Shown: in pieces, positions 24,310 through 32,048 of the stretch
Position numbering within the stretch: the first letter of the stretch is position 1
Layout of the letters: the number at the start of each line of letters is the position of its first letter
NCBI GenBank assembly: GCA_934569225.1
Contig: CAKTKC010000016.1
Span: 8,205 to 72,204, forward strand
Origin: an uncultured Oscillospiraceae bacterium
GTDB lineage: Bacteria > Bacillota > Clostridia > Oscillospirales > Oscillospiraceae
Direction of reading: 5' to 3'
Length of the DNA stretch: 64,000 nucleotides
Program-made: the position numbers and the translations under genes
The notes under the pieces: model-generated
What the model saw: only the letters and a program-made list of their open reading frames with translations
Told to the model about the DNA's origin: nothing
The model's database searches: none

Positions 24310-26103
24310 ATGTATTATTCTGCTGGAACTTACGAAGCGTTTGCCCATCCCGAGAAGCCGGAGGGCGTAGACAACAAATCCGCTTATATCATCGGCACCG
24401 GCCTTGCCGGTCTGACCGCTGCTTTCTATCTGGTGAGAGACGGCCAGATGAAGGGCGAGCGCATCCATCTACTGGAGAAGCTGGAGCTGGCCGGCGGCAG
24501 CTGCGACGGCTACCGGGACATCACCAAGGGCTTCTATATGCGCGGCGGCCGGGAAATGGACAACCATTTTGAGGTCATGTGGGACACCTTCCGGGATGTT
24601 CCCTCCATCGAGACCCCGGGCGTTTCCGTCCTGGACGAGTATTATTGGCTCAACAAGCACGACCCCAACTACTCCCTGTGCCGCGCCAGCGTGAACCGGG
24701 GCGAGGATGCCCACACCGACAAGCAGTTCAAGCTGGATAAAGAGTCCGCCATGGCGCTTTCCAAGCTGTTCATGACCCCGGAAAAGGATCTGGAGGACAA
24801 GAAGATCTCCGACGTTCTCCCCGATTCCTTCTGGGACACCAACTTCTGGCTCTACTGGCAGACCATGTTCGCCTTCCAGCGCTGGTCCAGTGCCCTGGAG
24901 ATGAAGCGGTATCTGTGCCGCTATGTCCATCATATCGACGGTCTGCCTGATTTCAGCGCCCTGCGCTTCACCAAATACAACCAGTACGAGAGCATGATCC
25001 TGCCGTTGGTCAAGTATCTGGAAAACCACGGCGTGCAGGTGGAGTACGGCATGGATGTCAAGAACGTCATCATCGAGACCGAAGGGGACAAGAAGGTTGC
25101 CAAGCAGATTGTCTACGTGAAGGACGGTCAGGAGCAGACCATCGACCTGATTGAAGACGATCTGGTGTTCATCACCAACGGCTGCTGCACCGACACCTCC
25201 TGCTATGGCGACCAGACCCATGCCCCCGACCTGTCCAAGGTAAAGAACGGCGCGGGCGAATCCTGGGACATGTGGAAGGCCATTGCCGCCCAGGCAAAGC
25301 ACGGCGAGTTCGGCAACCCGGATACGTTCTGCTCCGACGTGGACGCCACCAACTGGATGAGCGCCACCGTGGCCACCTCCAACGAGGAGATCATTCAGCA
25401 TATCATGAACGTCTGCAAGCGTGACCCCCGCTCCGGCAAGGTGACCACCGGCGGTATCGTCACCGTCAAGGACAGCACTGACAACTGGTATCTGTCCTGG
25501 ACGATCAACCGTCAGCCCCAGTTCAGGTCTCAGGACAAGAACATGGTGCTGGTGTGGCTATACTCCCTGAACACCAATAAGGAAGGCAACTATATGAAGA
25601 AGGCCATGCGGGACTGCACCGGCGAAGAGGTTTGTCAGGAGTGGCTGTACCACATCGGCGTGCCGGAGGATCGGATCGCCGCTCTGGCCCATGACGCCTG
25701 CAACACCACCACCTGCTTCATGCCCTATATCAACGCCTTCTTCCAGCCCCGCAAGGAATCCGACCGCCCGAAGGTCGTGCCCGACGGCGCCGTGAACTTC
25801 GCCTTCATCGGCCAGTTCGCCGAAACCCCCCGGGACACCATCTTCACCACCGAGTATTCCATGCGTACCGGTATGGAGTCCGTCTACACCCTGCTGAACG
25901 TTGACCGCGGCGTGCCGGAGGTATGGGGCAGCAAGTACGACGTCCGGGAGCTGCTGCGCGCCTGCTACTACGCCATCGACAAGAAGCCCATCACCGATGT
26001 GAAGCTGTCCTTCATGGAGAAGCAGCTGCTGCACACCGTGATGAAGAAGGTCAAAGGAACAGACGTAGAGCTTCTGCTGAAAGAAAGCGGCCTGATCGAG
26101 TAA
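24310..26103 (+). CDS. ohyA: Oleate hydratase
   Basis: A 597-residue FAD-dependent fatty-acid hydratase that adds water to the cis-9 double bond of oleate and related host fatty acids to give 10-hydroxy acids, a detoxification reaction in gut and skin bacteria. The dinucleotide-binding motif IIGTGLAGLTAAFYL is at about 28-42, the flexible catalytic loop RGGREM at 78-83 with Glu82, and Tyr201 sits in MKRYLCRY; Glu82 and Tyr201 align with the catalytic residues reported for the family. The length is normal. It is monocistronic, with AAGGAG before the ATG and a strong terminator after it. Confidence 0.95.
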   Translation: MYYSAGTYEAFAHPEKPEGVDNKSAYIIGTGLAGLTAAFYLVRDGQMKGERIHLLEKLELAGGSCDGYRDITKGFYMRGGREMDNHFEVMWDTFRDVPSIETPGVSVLDEYYWLNKHDPNYSLCRASVNRGEDAHTDKQFKLDKESAMALSKLFMTPEKDLEDKKISDVLPDSFWDTNFWLYWQTMFAFQRWSSALEMKRYLCRYVHHIDGLPDFSALRFTKYNQYESMILPLVKYLENHGVQVEYGMDVKNVIIETEGDKKVAKQIVYVKDGQEQTIDLIEDDLVFITNGCCTDTSCYGDQTHAPDLSKVKNGAGESWDMWKAIAAQAKHGEFGNPDTFCSDVDATNWMSATVATSNEEIIQHIMNVCKRDPRSGKVTTGGIVTVKDSTDNWYLSWTINRQPQFRSQDKNMVLVWLYSLNTNKEGNYMKKAMRDCTGEEVCQEWLYHIGVPEDRIAALAHDACNTTTCFMPYINAFFQPRKESDRPKVVPDGAVNFAFIGQFAETPRDTIFTTEYSMRTGMESVYTLLNVDRGVPEVWGSKYDVRELLRACYYAIDKKPITDVKLSFMEKQLLHTVMKKVKGTDVELLLKESGLIE

Positions 26104-26118
26104 AATATCCTGCAACGC

Positions 26119-26149
26119 AAAAAGGTGCTGCCCGGTGGCAGCACCTTTT
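26119..26149 (+). terminator. Terminator of the oleate hydratase gene
   Basis: A 9-bp GC-rich stem (26124-26132 with 26137-26145) with loop CGGT, an A-run before and TTTT after. Confidence 0.85.
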
Positions 26150-26172
26150 CCCGTTATTTACAAATCGTTTAT

Positions 26173-26201
26173 TTGACCGCCCGGTCTTTTTCTGATAGAA
26201 T
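26173..26201 (+). promoter_or_regulatory. Promoter of the 60-residue protein gene
   Basis: TTGACC (26173-26178) and TAGAAT (26196-26201) with exactly 17 bp between them; TGA directly before the -10 makes it an extended -10. Confidence 0.7.
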
Positions 26202-26232
26202 ACTCCCCAGACACCATAAGGAGGAGCAATTG

Positions 26233-26415
26233 ATGGAGAAATTCATTCCCTACGAAAAGCTTTCCAAGAAGGAAAAGCGCAGTCGGGACTTATCCCGCCG
26301 GAACACCTGGGGACAGCTGAACCCCGTTACCCGGAAGCCCAGAAGCAGCAAGGCATATGACCGGAACAAAGCCCGGAATTGGAAGCGTGACGCGCACGAA
26401 CCAATTCCGGGCTGA
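26233..26415 (+). CDS. Small basic protein of unknown function
   Basis: A 60-residue, lysine/arginine-rich protein with its own promoter and an excellent AAGGAGGAG ribosome site. It contains YEKLSKKEKR near residue 7 and NPVTRKP near 35, features I associate with small conserved proteins of Clostridia without known role; the charge suggests RNA or DNA binding. The last 14 codons overlap a perfect 12-bp inverted repeat, so the 3' end of the coding region doubles as the transcription terminator. It is convergent with the MFS gene. Confidence 0.75.
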   Translation: MEKFIPYEKLSKKEKRSRDLSRRNTWGQLNPVTRKPRSSKAYDRNKARNWKRDAHEPIPG

Positions 26416-26422
26416 TTTTATT
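26371..26422. terminator. Terminator stem inside the coding 3' end
   Basis: GCCCGGAATTGG at 26371-26382 pairs with 26401-26412 (12 bp, 18-base loop). The TGA stop at 26413-26415 follows the stem and TTTTATTG follows the stop. On the minus strand TTTGTT follows, so the convergent MFS transcript may also end here. Confidence 0.75.
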
Positions 26423-26443
26423 GTTTGTCAGACGTTGGTGGTA

Positions 26444-27733
26444 TTACCCTTCACCGTCCATTTTCCAGATGTGGGGGTCGCCGCGGAACAGCAGGCATAC
26501 GCCCACGCCCATCAGCCACAGCACGGCAAACAGGAACGCCGCGCCGCTTCCCTTCCCGGCAGCGAACAGCCGCGTCAGCAGGCTGTCCCCGCTTTGGGCC
26601 GCCATCACCGGCTCAAATACGGTGTCCACCAGCAGCCCGCCCAGAAAATATCCCAGAGGGATGGTGAAGAACTGAAAGGCGTTCCGGGCGGCGAAGGCCC
26701 GCCCCTGAATTTCCGCCGGGATGTTCAGCCGGTTGATGGCGTCCAGATTGGCGTTCATCCAGGGAATGCTCACCCAGCCGAGAAACGCACCGAAGCACCA
26801 GACCCAGACCCTGCCGCTGAAAGCAAGGCAGAAATTCTCCGTACACATGGACAGCATCAGACAGCCCCAGATGGCCTTCACCCGGCTCCTGGGCGTCTTC
26901 ATGAAGGAAGCGAGGATGCTCCCCAGCAGCGTGGAAACGCCGATGACGGTGTTGACCACCCCCATGGCTCTCTCGGAAGCCTTCGACAGCACCATGGCCG
27001 GGAACGCGGCATTGTACATGGACGCCACCAGATTGATGCCCGCCAGAAACAGCATCAGGTGCAGGATTCCGGGGTTTTGCTTCAGCCAGCGGATACCCTC
27101 CGCCGCGCTTTTCAGAACGCCGTCCGTCTTCCCCGCCGTGTCCGTCCGGGGAATGGGGATGAAGAACAGCAGCGTTACAAAGGCGATCAGAAAGCTCGCC
27201 AGGTCGATGGCGACCACCGCGTCCATTCCCCAGACTCCCAGCACCGCCGTGGCGAAAATGGGCGTCAGGATGGAGGTCACGGAGGAAGACAGGTATCGCA
27301 GTCCGCCCACTTTTTGGTAAAACCGGCGGGGCAGGAGCGCCGTGGTCGCCACCTCGCCTGCCGGCTGCTGAACCGTGTTCATCAGCCCGGACATGGCGTT
27401 GACGATGTACAGGTGCCAGATCTGAAGCGCCCCGGCTTTCAGCAGAAGCCAGACCGCCAGCGTTCCCAGCGCCGCCAGCGTGTTGCACCACAGCATGGTC
27501 TTCTTTTTGTCCCAGCGGTCGCTGAGGGCACCGGCAAAAATGCTGCAAATCACGTATGGCGCGTAGGAACACACCATCAGCAGCGCCGTGCGGAGCGCCG
27601 AGCCTTCCCGGGTGTACGACCAGACCACCAGCGCGTAGCTGGTCATGGCGCTGCCCAGCCCGGAGATCATCTGGGTAAACCACAGCAGCAGATAGCTGCG
27701 CATTTCCTTAAGATCGGATAGATATTGTTTCAT
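26444..27733 (-). CDS. MFS exporter, probably drug efflux
   Basis: A 429-residue major-facilitator protein with twelve hydrophobic helices and the loop 2-3 motif GALSDRWDKKKT. The arrangement resembles macrolide-type (MefA-like) and other Gram-positive drug exporters. It sits in the inner membrane and would use the proton gradient. AAGGAG lies nine bases before the ATG. Its 185-base leader holds a promoter, a 13-residue leader peptide and a long hairpin, which is the layout of antibiotic-induced attenuation; this supports efflux of a ribosome-targeting compound, though the substrate is not readable from the sequence. Confidence 0.85.
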   Translation of the reverse strand: MKQYLSDLKEMRSYLLLWFTQMISGLGSAMTSYALVVWSYTREGSALRTALLMVCSYAPYVICSIFAGALSDRWDKKKTMLWCNTLAALGTLAVWLLLKAGALQIWHLYIVNAMSGLMNTVQQPAGEVATTALLPRRFYQKVGGLRYLSSSVTSILTPIFATAVLGVWGMDAVVAIDLASFLIAFVTLLFFIPIPRTDTAGKTDGVLKSAAEGIRWLKQNPGILHLMLFLAGINLVASMYNAAFPAMVLSKASERAMGVVNTVIGVSTLLGSILASFMKTPRSRVKAIWGCLMLSMCTENFCLAFSGRVWVWCFGAFLGWVSIPWMNANLDAINRLNIPAEIQGRAFAARNAFQFFTIPLGYFLGGLLVDTVFEPVMAAQSGDSLLTRLFAAGKGSGAAFLFAVLWLMGVGVCLLFRGDPHIWKMDGEG

Positions 27734-27768
27734 TATGACTTTGCTCCTTCATTCTTAAATTTTTCGGA

Positions 27769-27827
27769 ATGCAAAGCCATAAGGACAGTCACTTCTCCAT
27801 GCGGCCCTGTCCTATCCGGCTTTGCAT
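27769..27827 (-). promoter_or_regulatory. Leader hairpin of the MFS gene
   Basis: Two stacked perfect stems: 27818-27827 with 27769-27778 (10 bp) and 27807-27813 with 27782-27788 (7 bp). The 5' arm overlaps the last sense codons of the leader peptide, so a ribosome stalled there would break the hairpin. TGCTCC in the leader peptide region can also pair with the GGAGCA of the MFS ribosome site, giving a possible alternative fold. Confidence 0.6.
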
Positions 27828-27853
27828 GGAGCAGATGCAATGCAGAGTATCAT
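27812..27853 (-). CDS. Predicted 13-residue leader peptide (MILCIASAPCKAG)
   Basis: A minus-strand ATG at 27853 stands eight bases after a near-consensus AAAAGGAGG and reads 13 codons to TAG at 27814-27812. It starts about 17 bases after the expected transcription start and about 80 bases before the MFS start codon. Its 3' codons form one arm of the leader hairpin. The combination of strong ribosome site, very short frame and overlapping hairpin is characteristic of ribosome-stalling leader peptides of resistance genes. Translation and stalling are inference. Confidence 0.6.
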   Translation of the reverse strand: MILCIASAPCKAG

Positions 27854-27876
27854 GGTGATATCCTCCTTTTGCCATC

Positions 27877-27904
27877 ATTATAGCAGATTTTCTCCTGTTT
27901 TCAA
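27877..27904 (-). promoter_or_regulatory. Promoter of the MFS transcript
   Basis: On the minus strand TTGAAA (27899-27904), 16 bp, then TGC-TATAAT (-10 at 27877-27882), an extended perfect -10. Confidence 0.75.
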
Positions 27905-27918
27905 TCCCCGTGTCTTCC

Positions 27919-29448
27919 TTAAACCTCGTCGGTCTGGGAAGCCGCCGCTTCGGCCTGAATGTCGGGGAAATGGGACAGAACCGGTTCCTCCGGAATGCCC
28001 TTGATCTTTCGGTTTACATAATTTTTCGTGATCTTCATGACCATGGGGCACAGAACCACCACGCCGATCAGGTTGGGCAGCATCATCAGGCCGTTGAAGG
28101 TGTCGGAGATGTCCCAGGCCAGAGAGGACGTCATGACCGCGCCGGAAAGGATCATCACCACGAAGATCACCTTGTAGATTTTCGTGGCCTTTTCGCCGAA
28201 CAGGTATTCCACCGCCTTGGTGCCGTACTGCGACCAGCCGAGCACCGTGGTAAAGGCGAACAGCAGCATAGCCAGAGCCACAAATTTCTCGCCGAAGGGG
28301 CCGAATACGTTGCCGAAAGCCCGGGCGACCAGCGTTGCGTCGTCCACCCCCGCCACAGGAAGACCCGTCTGCAAATCGATATAGCCGGAGAACAGAACCA
28401 CGATGGCGGTCATGGTGCAGACCACGAAGGTATCGAAGAACACCTCAAAAATACCCCACATGCCCTGGGTGACAGGCTCCTTGACATTGGAGGAGGAATG
28501 CACCATGACGGAGGAGCCGAGACCTGCCTCATTGGAGAACACGCCCCGTTTGCAGCCCTGGGTAATGGCCTGCTGGATGGCGATACCCGCCGCGCCGCCC
28601 GCCACGGCCTTACTGCCGAAAGCGAAGCGGAGGATCGCCGCGAACATGGCGCCCACGCTGCTGATATGGGTGAAGAACACGATCAGTGAGCCGATGATGT
28701 ACAGCACCGCCATAAAGGGCACGACCCGCTCGGCAACGGTGGCAATACGCTGCAAGCCGCCGATGACGATCAGCGCCGCCAGGATCATCAGCACAATGCC
28801 GCAGGCCAGAGAAACCACGCTGACGCCCCCCACGGTGGCGGTCACGCCGCCGAAGAACGCGGATTTCATATTCAGAACAATCTTATTGATCTGCCCCATA
28901 TTGCCGATGCCGAAGGAAGCCAGAATGGCGAAAATGGAGAACAGAACCGCAAGGACGCTGCCGATGGTCTTGCAGTGCTTCCTGCCGCCCAGACCGTCTT
29001 TCAGGTAGTACATCGCACCTCCCGACCATTCGCCCTGACTGTTGCGGCGGCGGTAGTAGATGCCCAGCACATTTTCGGAGTAGTTGGTCATCATCCCGAA
29101 AAAGGCCGCGACCCACATCCAGAACACTGCGCCGGGGCCGCCGATGACGATGGCCGCCGACACGCCGGCGATGTTGCCGGTGCCGATGGTGGCGGCAAGG
29201 GCGGTACAAAGCGCCTGGAACTGGGAAATGGTCTTCTTATCCGTTTTCGCATGGACGCCGCTGTCCCTGCGGAACATGCCGCCGATGGTCTGCTGCCACC
29301 AATGCTTCAGGTGGGTGATCTGGAACCACTTCGTGCAGCAGGTCATCAGAATGCCCGTGCCAATGAGCAGAACCAGGCCGATCTTTACCCAGATAAAGGC
29401 GTTGATCTTGTCATTGATCTCGGCGAGTGTGGTCAGAAAATTCTCCAT
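27919..29448 (-). CDS. Alanine/glycine:cation symporter (AGCS family)
   Basis: A 509-residue transporter with about eleven membrane helices and the AGCS signature ATIGTGNIAGVSAAI, plus GPGAVFWMW and the NEAGLGSS motif. It imports alanine or glycine with Na+ (or H+). The start at 29448 (MENFLTTL) follows GAGAGGA; an upstream in-frame start lies inside the leader terminator. The leader contains a tandem glycine riboswitch, so glycine is the probable substrate and signal. Confidence 0.93.
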   Translation of the reverse strand: MENFLTTLAEINDKINAFIWVKIGLVLLIGTGILMTCCTKWFQITHLKHWWQQTIGGMFRRDSGVHAKTDKKTISQFQALCTALAATIGTGNIAGVSAAIVIGGPGAVFWMWVAAFFGMMTNYSENVLGIYYRRRNSQGEWSGGAMYYLKDGLGGRKHCKTIGSVLAVLFSIFAILASFGIGNMGQINKIVLNMKSAFFGGVTATVGGVSVVSLACGIVLMILAALIVIGGLQRIATVAERVVPFMAVLYIIGSLIVFFTHISSVGAMFAAILRFAFGSKAVAGGAAGIAIQQAITQGCKRGVFSNEAGLGSSVMVHSSSNVKEPVTQGMWGIFEVFFDTFVVCTMTAIVVLFSGYIDLQTGLPVAGVDDATLVARAFGNVFGPFGEKFVALAMLLFAFTTVLGWSQYGTKAVEYLFGEKATKIYKVIFVVMILSGAVMTSSLAWDISDTFNGLMMLPNLIGVVVLCPMVMKITKNYVNRKIKGIPEEPVLSHFPDIQAEAAASQTDEV

Positions 29449-29489
29449 ACGTATCCTCTCTTTCCGGCTTCGCGTTCTTTGCAAAGCCA

Positions 29490-29531
29490 ACAAAAAATAA
29501 AGACAGACTGCGCAAAACGCGCAATCTGTCC
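29490..29531 (-). terminator. Riboswitch-controlled leader terminator
   Basis: A 12-bp stem with one G-U pair (29519-29530 with 29502-29513) is followed on the minus strand by TTTATTTTTTG. It lies between the second glycine aptamer and the symporter start and is the likely expression platform. Confidence 0.75.
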
Positions 29532-29564
29532 AAAAAAACAAACAGTTCCCCTACGGAAGGTATG

Positions 29565-29737
29565 GAAATCACTTTGTCCTTTTGCCTGAGAGATTGACGC
29601 GCAATGCGTTTTGCCCCTTCGGCACTCAATTCAATGAGCTTCTCCAAAGTTCTATCGGCTTACAGTCCTCATCCGTTCCGGACACCTGAGAGTGTTACTC
29701 CTTCGGTTGCGGCAAGCCGCATTTCCTGCAAGCGTCA
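29565..29737 (-). promoter_or_regulatory. Tandem glycine riboswitch
   Basis: Read on the minus strand, two aptamers follow each other. The first has CCGAAGGAGTAA and ACTCTCAGGTGTCCGG (29678-29694 region); the second has GCCGAAGGGGCAA and AATCTCTCAGGCAAAAGG (29578-29595 region). These are the conserved cores of the glycine (gcvT-type) riboswitch. A terminator follows about 35 bases later. Transport genes of this family are often under this switch; whether glycine turns this one on or off cannot be read by eye. Confidence 0.88.
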
Positions 29738-29751
29738 TATAGATGTTAATG

Positions 29752-29779
29752 ATTTTACCATGCTTTTCCCAAAATGCAA
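29752..29779 (-). promoter_or_regulatory. Promoter of the riboswitch-symporter transcript
   Basis: Minus-strand TTGCAT (29774-29779), 16-bp spacer, TAAAAT (29752-29757), just upstream of the first aptamer. Confidence 0.55.
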
Positions 29780-29807
29780 GCGCAAATCGGGGAAATTGCA
29801 TTTTTTG

Positions 29808-32036
29808 TCAATTCTCCCAACTTAATATCTTTTCCCGCAGGCCGTCCACGTCCAGAACGCCCAAAGCAAAGCCCTTTTTCACCAGCTCCTCCGGCAGATA
29901 CTCGTCGTACTTGTCAAACAGGGGCAGTTCCTTGGGATACACCAGCTCCATGGGGTCGATGGGCTTGCGTATCTCTTCGGACAGGACCCGGAAAAAGGTT
30001 TCCTCGCCGGCTTTCATGGTGAACTGGATAAAAAACGGGCGGGCGGAATCCAGATTGCGAAGACCGAGACGGTCGGCGCACTTGATTTTCAGGAACCGCT
30101 CCATGGTCAGGAAGGTGTACGTCCCCACCCAGGGAAGCAGGCACCACATATTGCCCCCCAGATTGATGAGCGTCTTTTCCGCCGCACCGGAATGGGCGGC
30201 GGTGAAGCGTGCCTGCGCCAGCCTCGCCACTGCGTTCTTCATCAGGTAGGGGTACTGCCTGTCCTCCTGAAGCACCCGGCGCATTCTTGTGAGAATTTTG
30301 GTATGCAGGTCGCCGGGACACTGGCCAAAATAGGCAGGGACGCTGCCCTTCACCTGCTGGCAGTAGATCAGGCGGCGCTTGTGGTCCACGTCCAGCACCT
30401 GCCAGACATGCCCCGCAATGGCCAGCTTCTCCCCCACCGGGGGCGGCGAAACCACCGTACCCAGCTCCTGGGACTCGCTGCGGACGGTGTATTCCTCGCT
30501 TTCCTGAAACACGCCGTAGAACTTGAAGGAGTTGATGACCCGCTCCCCCGCCAGCCCCACGATCAGGCCGCCCTGCTCCGTCTGCTGAATGTGATCCGTG
30601 GCGATGAGGTGCCGGAGCAGCACCCGGTAGTCCTCCTGGGTGATTCTGTGGAAATAGTGCAGCCGCAGCACCCGGTCGGCCAGCGCCCGGGGGGACAGCT
30701 CGCCGCAGGAGGCCAGGGTGGACATGGTCTGGTGGTACAATAGGCTGAAGGGCAGCCTGTCCAGCCGGGGCGGCTCCACCCAGCGTTCTTCCAGATACAG
30801 CTGCACCAGCGCAATGCCCTGCAAGAGCTTCCAGGGGATGGTGGTGGGCAGCATGGCCCGCACCTCCGGCTCGTCCTCCCGGATGACGAACCACATTTCC
30901 GGCGGAAGCTCCCGCCGGCCGGTGCGTCCCATGCGCTGTAAGAACGAAGAAACCGTCCATGGCGCGTCGATCTGAAACGCCCGCTCCAACCGGCCGATGT
31001 CAATGCCCAGCTCCAGCGTCGCGGTGGTCACCGTGGTCATGTACTGGGAATCGTCCTTCATGATTCCCTCCGCCGTCTCCCGGTAGGAGGCGGAAAGGTT
31101 GCCGTGGTGGACGAGAAAGCGGTCGGGTTCGTGATTCAGCTCGCAGTAATGGCGAAGAGTGGTGGTCACCATCTCGCATTCTTCCCGGGAATTGACGAAA
31201 ACCAGACACTTTTTACCCCAGGTATGCTCGAAGATATACCCGATGCCGGGGTCGGCGTTGGCGGGGGCGTCGTCGGTTTTTTCTTCCAGCACGGGCAATG
31301 CGTCGGGAATCTGTTTATCCTCCGCGGCCTGGGCGTCCTTGACGTAGAAATGCTCCATGCTCAGCCGCCACTTGCTGCCCTTGGCGTCGATTTTCGGGAT
31401 GACGGTCTTCCTTCCCGTCCCCAGGGACAAAAATTCGCCGGTTCCCTCCGGGTCGCCGATGGTGGCGGACAATCCGATGCGCCGGGGATTGACTCCCGCA
31501 ATTCGGGACAGCCGCTCGATCAGGCACAGCGTCTGCCCGCCCCGGTCGCCCCGCAGGAGGGAATGCACCTCGTCGATGACTACGAAGCGCAGGTCGCCGA
31601 ACAGCTTTGCAATGGCCGCGTGCTTGTGCAGAAGCAACGCTTCCAGCGATTCCGGCGTGATCTGGAGAATGCCGGAGGGGTGCTTCATCAGCTTTGCCTT
31701 ATGGCTCTGGGCAACGTCCCCGTGCCAGTGCCACACCGGGATATCCGCCTCGGCGCACAGGTCGTTCAGCCGGGAAAACTGGTCGTTGATCAGCGCCTTC
31801 AGGGGGCCGATATAGATGCAGCCCACGCTGGAGGGCATATCCTCGGAAAACAGGGTGATGATGGGGAAGAACGCCGCTTCCGTCTTTCCGGAAGCGGTGG
31901 AGGCGGTGAGCAGCACGTTTTCGTCCGTGTTGAAAATGGCGTCCGCCGCCGCGACCTGAATGGAGCGCAGATTTTCCCAGTGATTCCGGTAGATATATTC
32001 CTGCACAAAGGGCGCGTATCGGTCAAATGCACGCAT
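29808..32036 (-). CDS. Lhr/BrxHI-like DEAD/DEAH-box helicase
   Basis: A 742-residue superfamily 2 helicase. The N-terminal RecA domain has the Q-motif region, ASTASGKT at 45-52, DEVH at 155-158 and SATIGDP at 190-196; the second has ATLELGIDIG and QRMGRTGRR. A long C-terminal part (about 430-742) probably contains winged-helix and strand-separation elements as in Lhr-type enzymes. It is predicted to translocate on DNA using ATP. It is third in an operon 12 bases behind a BrxD-like ATPase; the same pairing of BrxD and an Lhr-like helicase (BrxHI) occurs in some BREX phage-defence loci. No intrinsic terminator is obvious after it. Confidence 0.87.
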   Translation of the reverse strand: MRAFDRYAPFVQEYIYRNHWENLRSIQVAAADAIFNTDENVLLTASTASGKTEAAFFPIITLFSEDMPSSVGCIYIGPLKALINDQFSRLNDLCAEADIPVWHWHGDVAQSHKAKLMKHPSGILQITPESLEALLLHKHAAIAKLFGDLRFVVIDEVHSLLRGDRGGQTLCLIERLSRIAGVNPRRIGLSATIGDPEGTGEFLSLGTGRKTVIPKIDAKGSKWRLSMEHFYVKDAQAAEDKQIPDALPVLEEKTDDAPANADPGIGYIFEHTWGKKCLVFVNSREECEMVTTTLRHYCELNHEPDRFLVHHGNLSASYRETAEGIMKDDSQYMTTVTTATLELGIDIGRLERAFQIDAPWTVSSFLQRMGRTGRRELPPEMWFVIREDEPEVRAMLPTTIPWKLLQGIALVQLYLEERWVEPPRLDRLPFSLLYHQTMSTLASCGELSPRALADRVLRLHYFHRITQEDYRVLLRHLIATDHIQQTEQGGLIVGLAGERVINSFKFYGVFQESEEYTVRSESQELGTVVSPPPVGEKLAIAGHVWQVLDVDHKRRLIYCQQVKGSVPAYFGQCPGDLHTKILTRMRRVLQEDRQYPYLMKNAVARLAQARFTAAHSGAAEKTLINLGGNMWCLLPWVGTYTFLTMERFLKIKCADRLGLRNLDSARPFFIQFTMKAGEETFFRVLSEEIRKPIDPMELVYPKELPLFDKYDEYLPEELVKKGFALGVLDVDGLREKILSWEN

Positions 32037-32048
32037 AGTCTGTCACCT

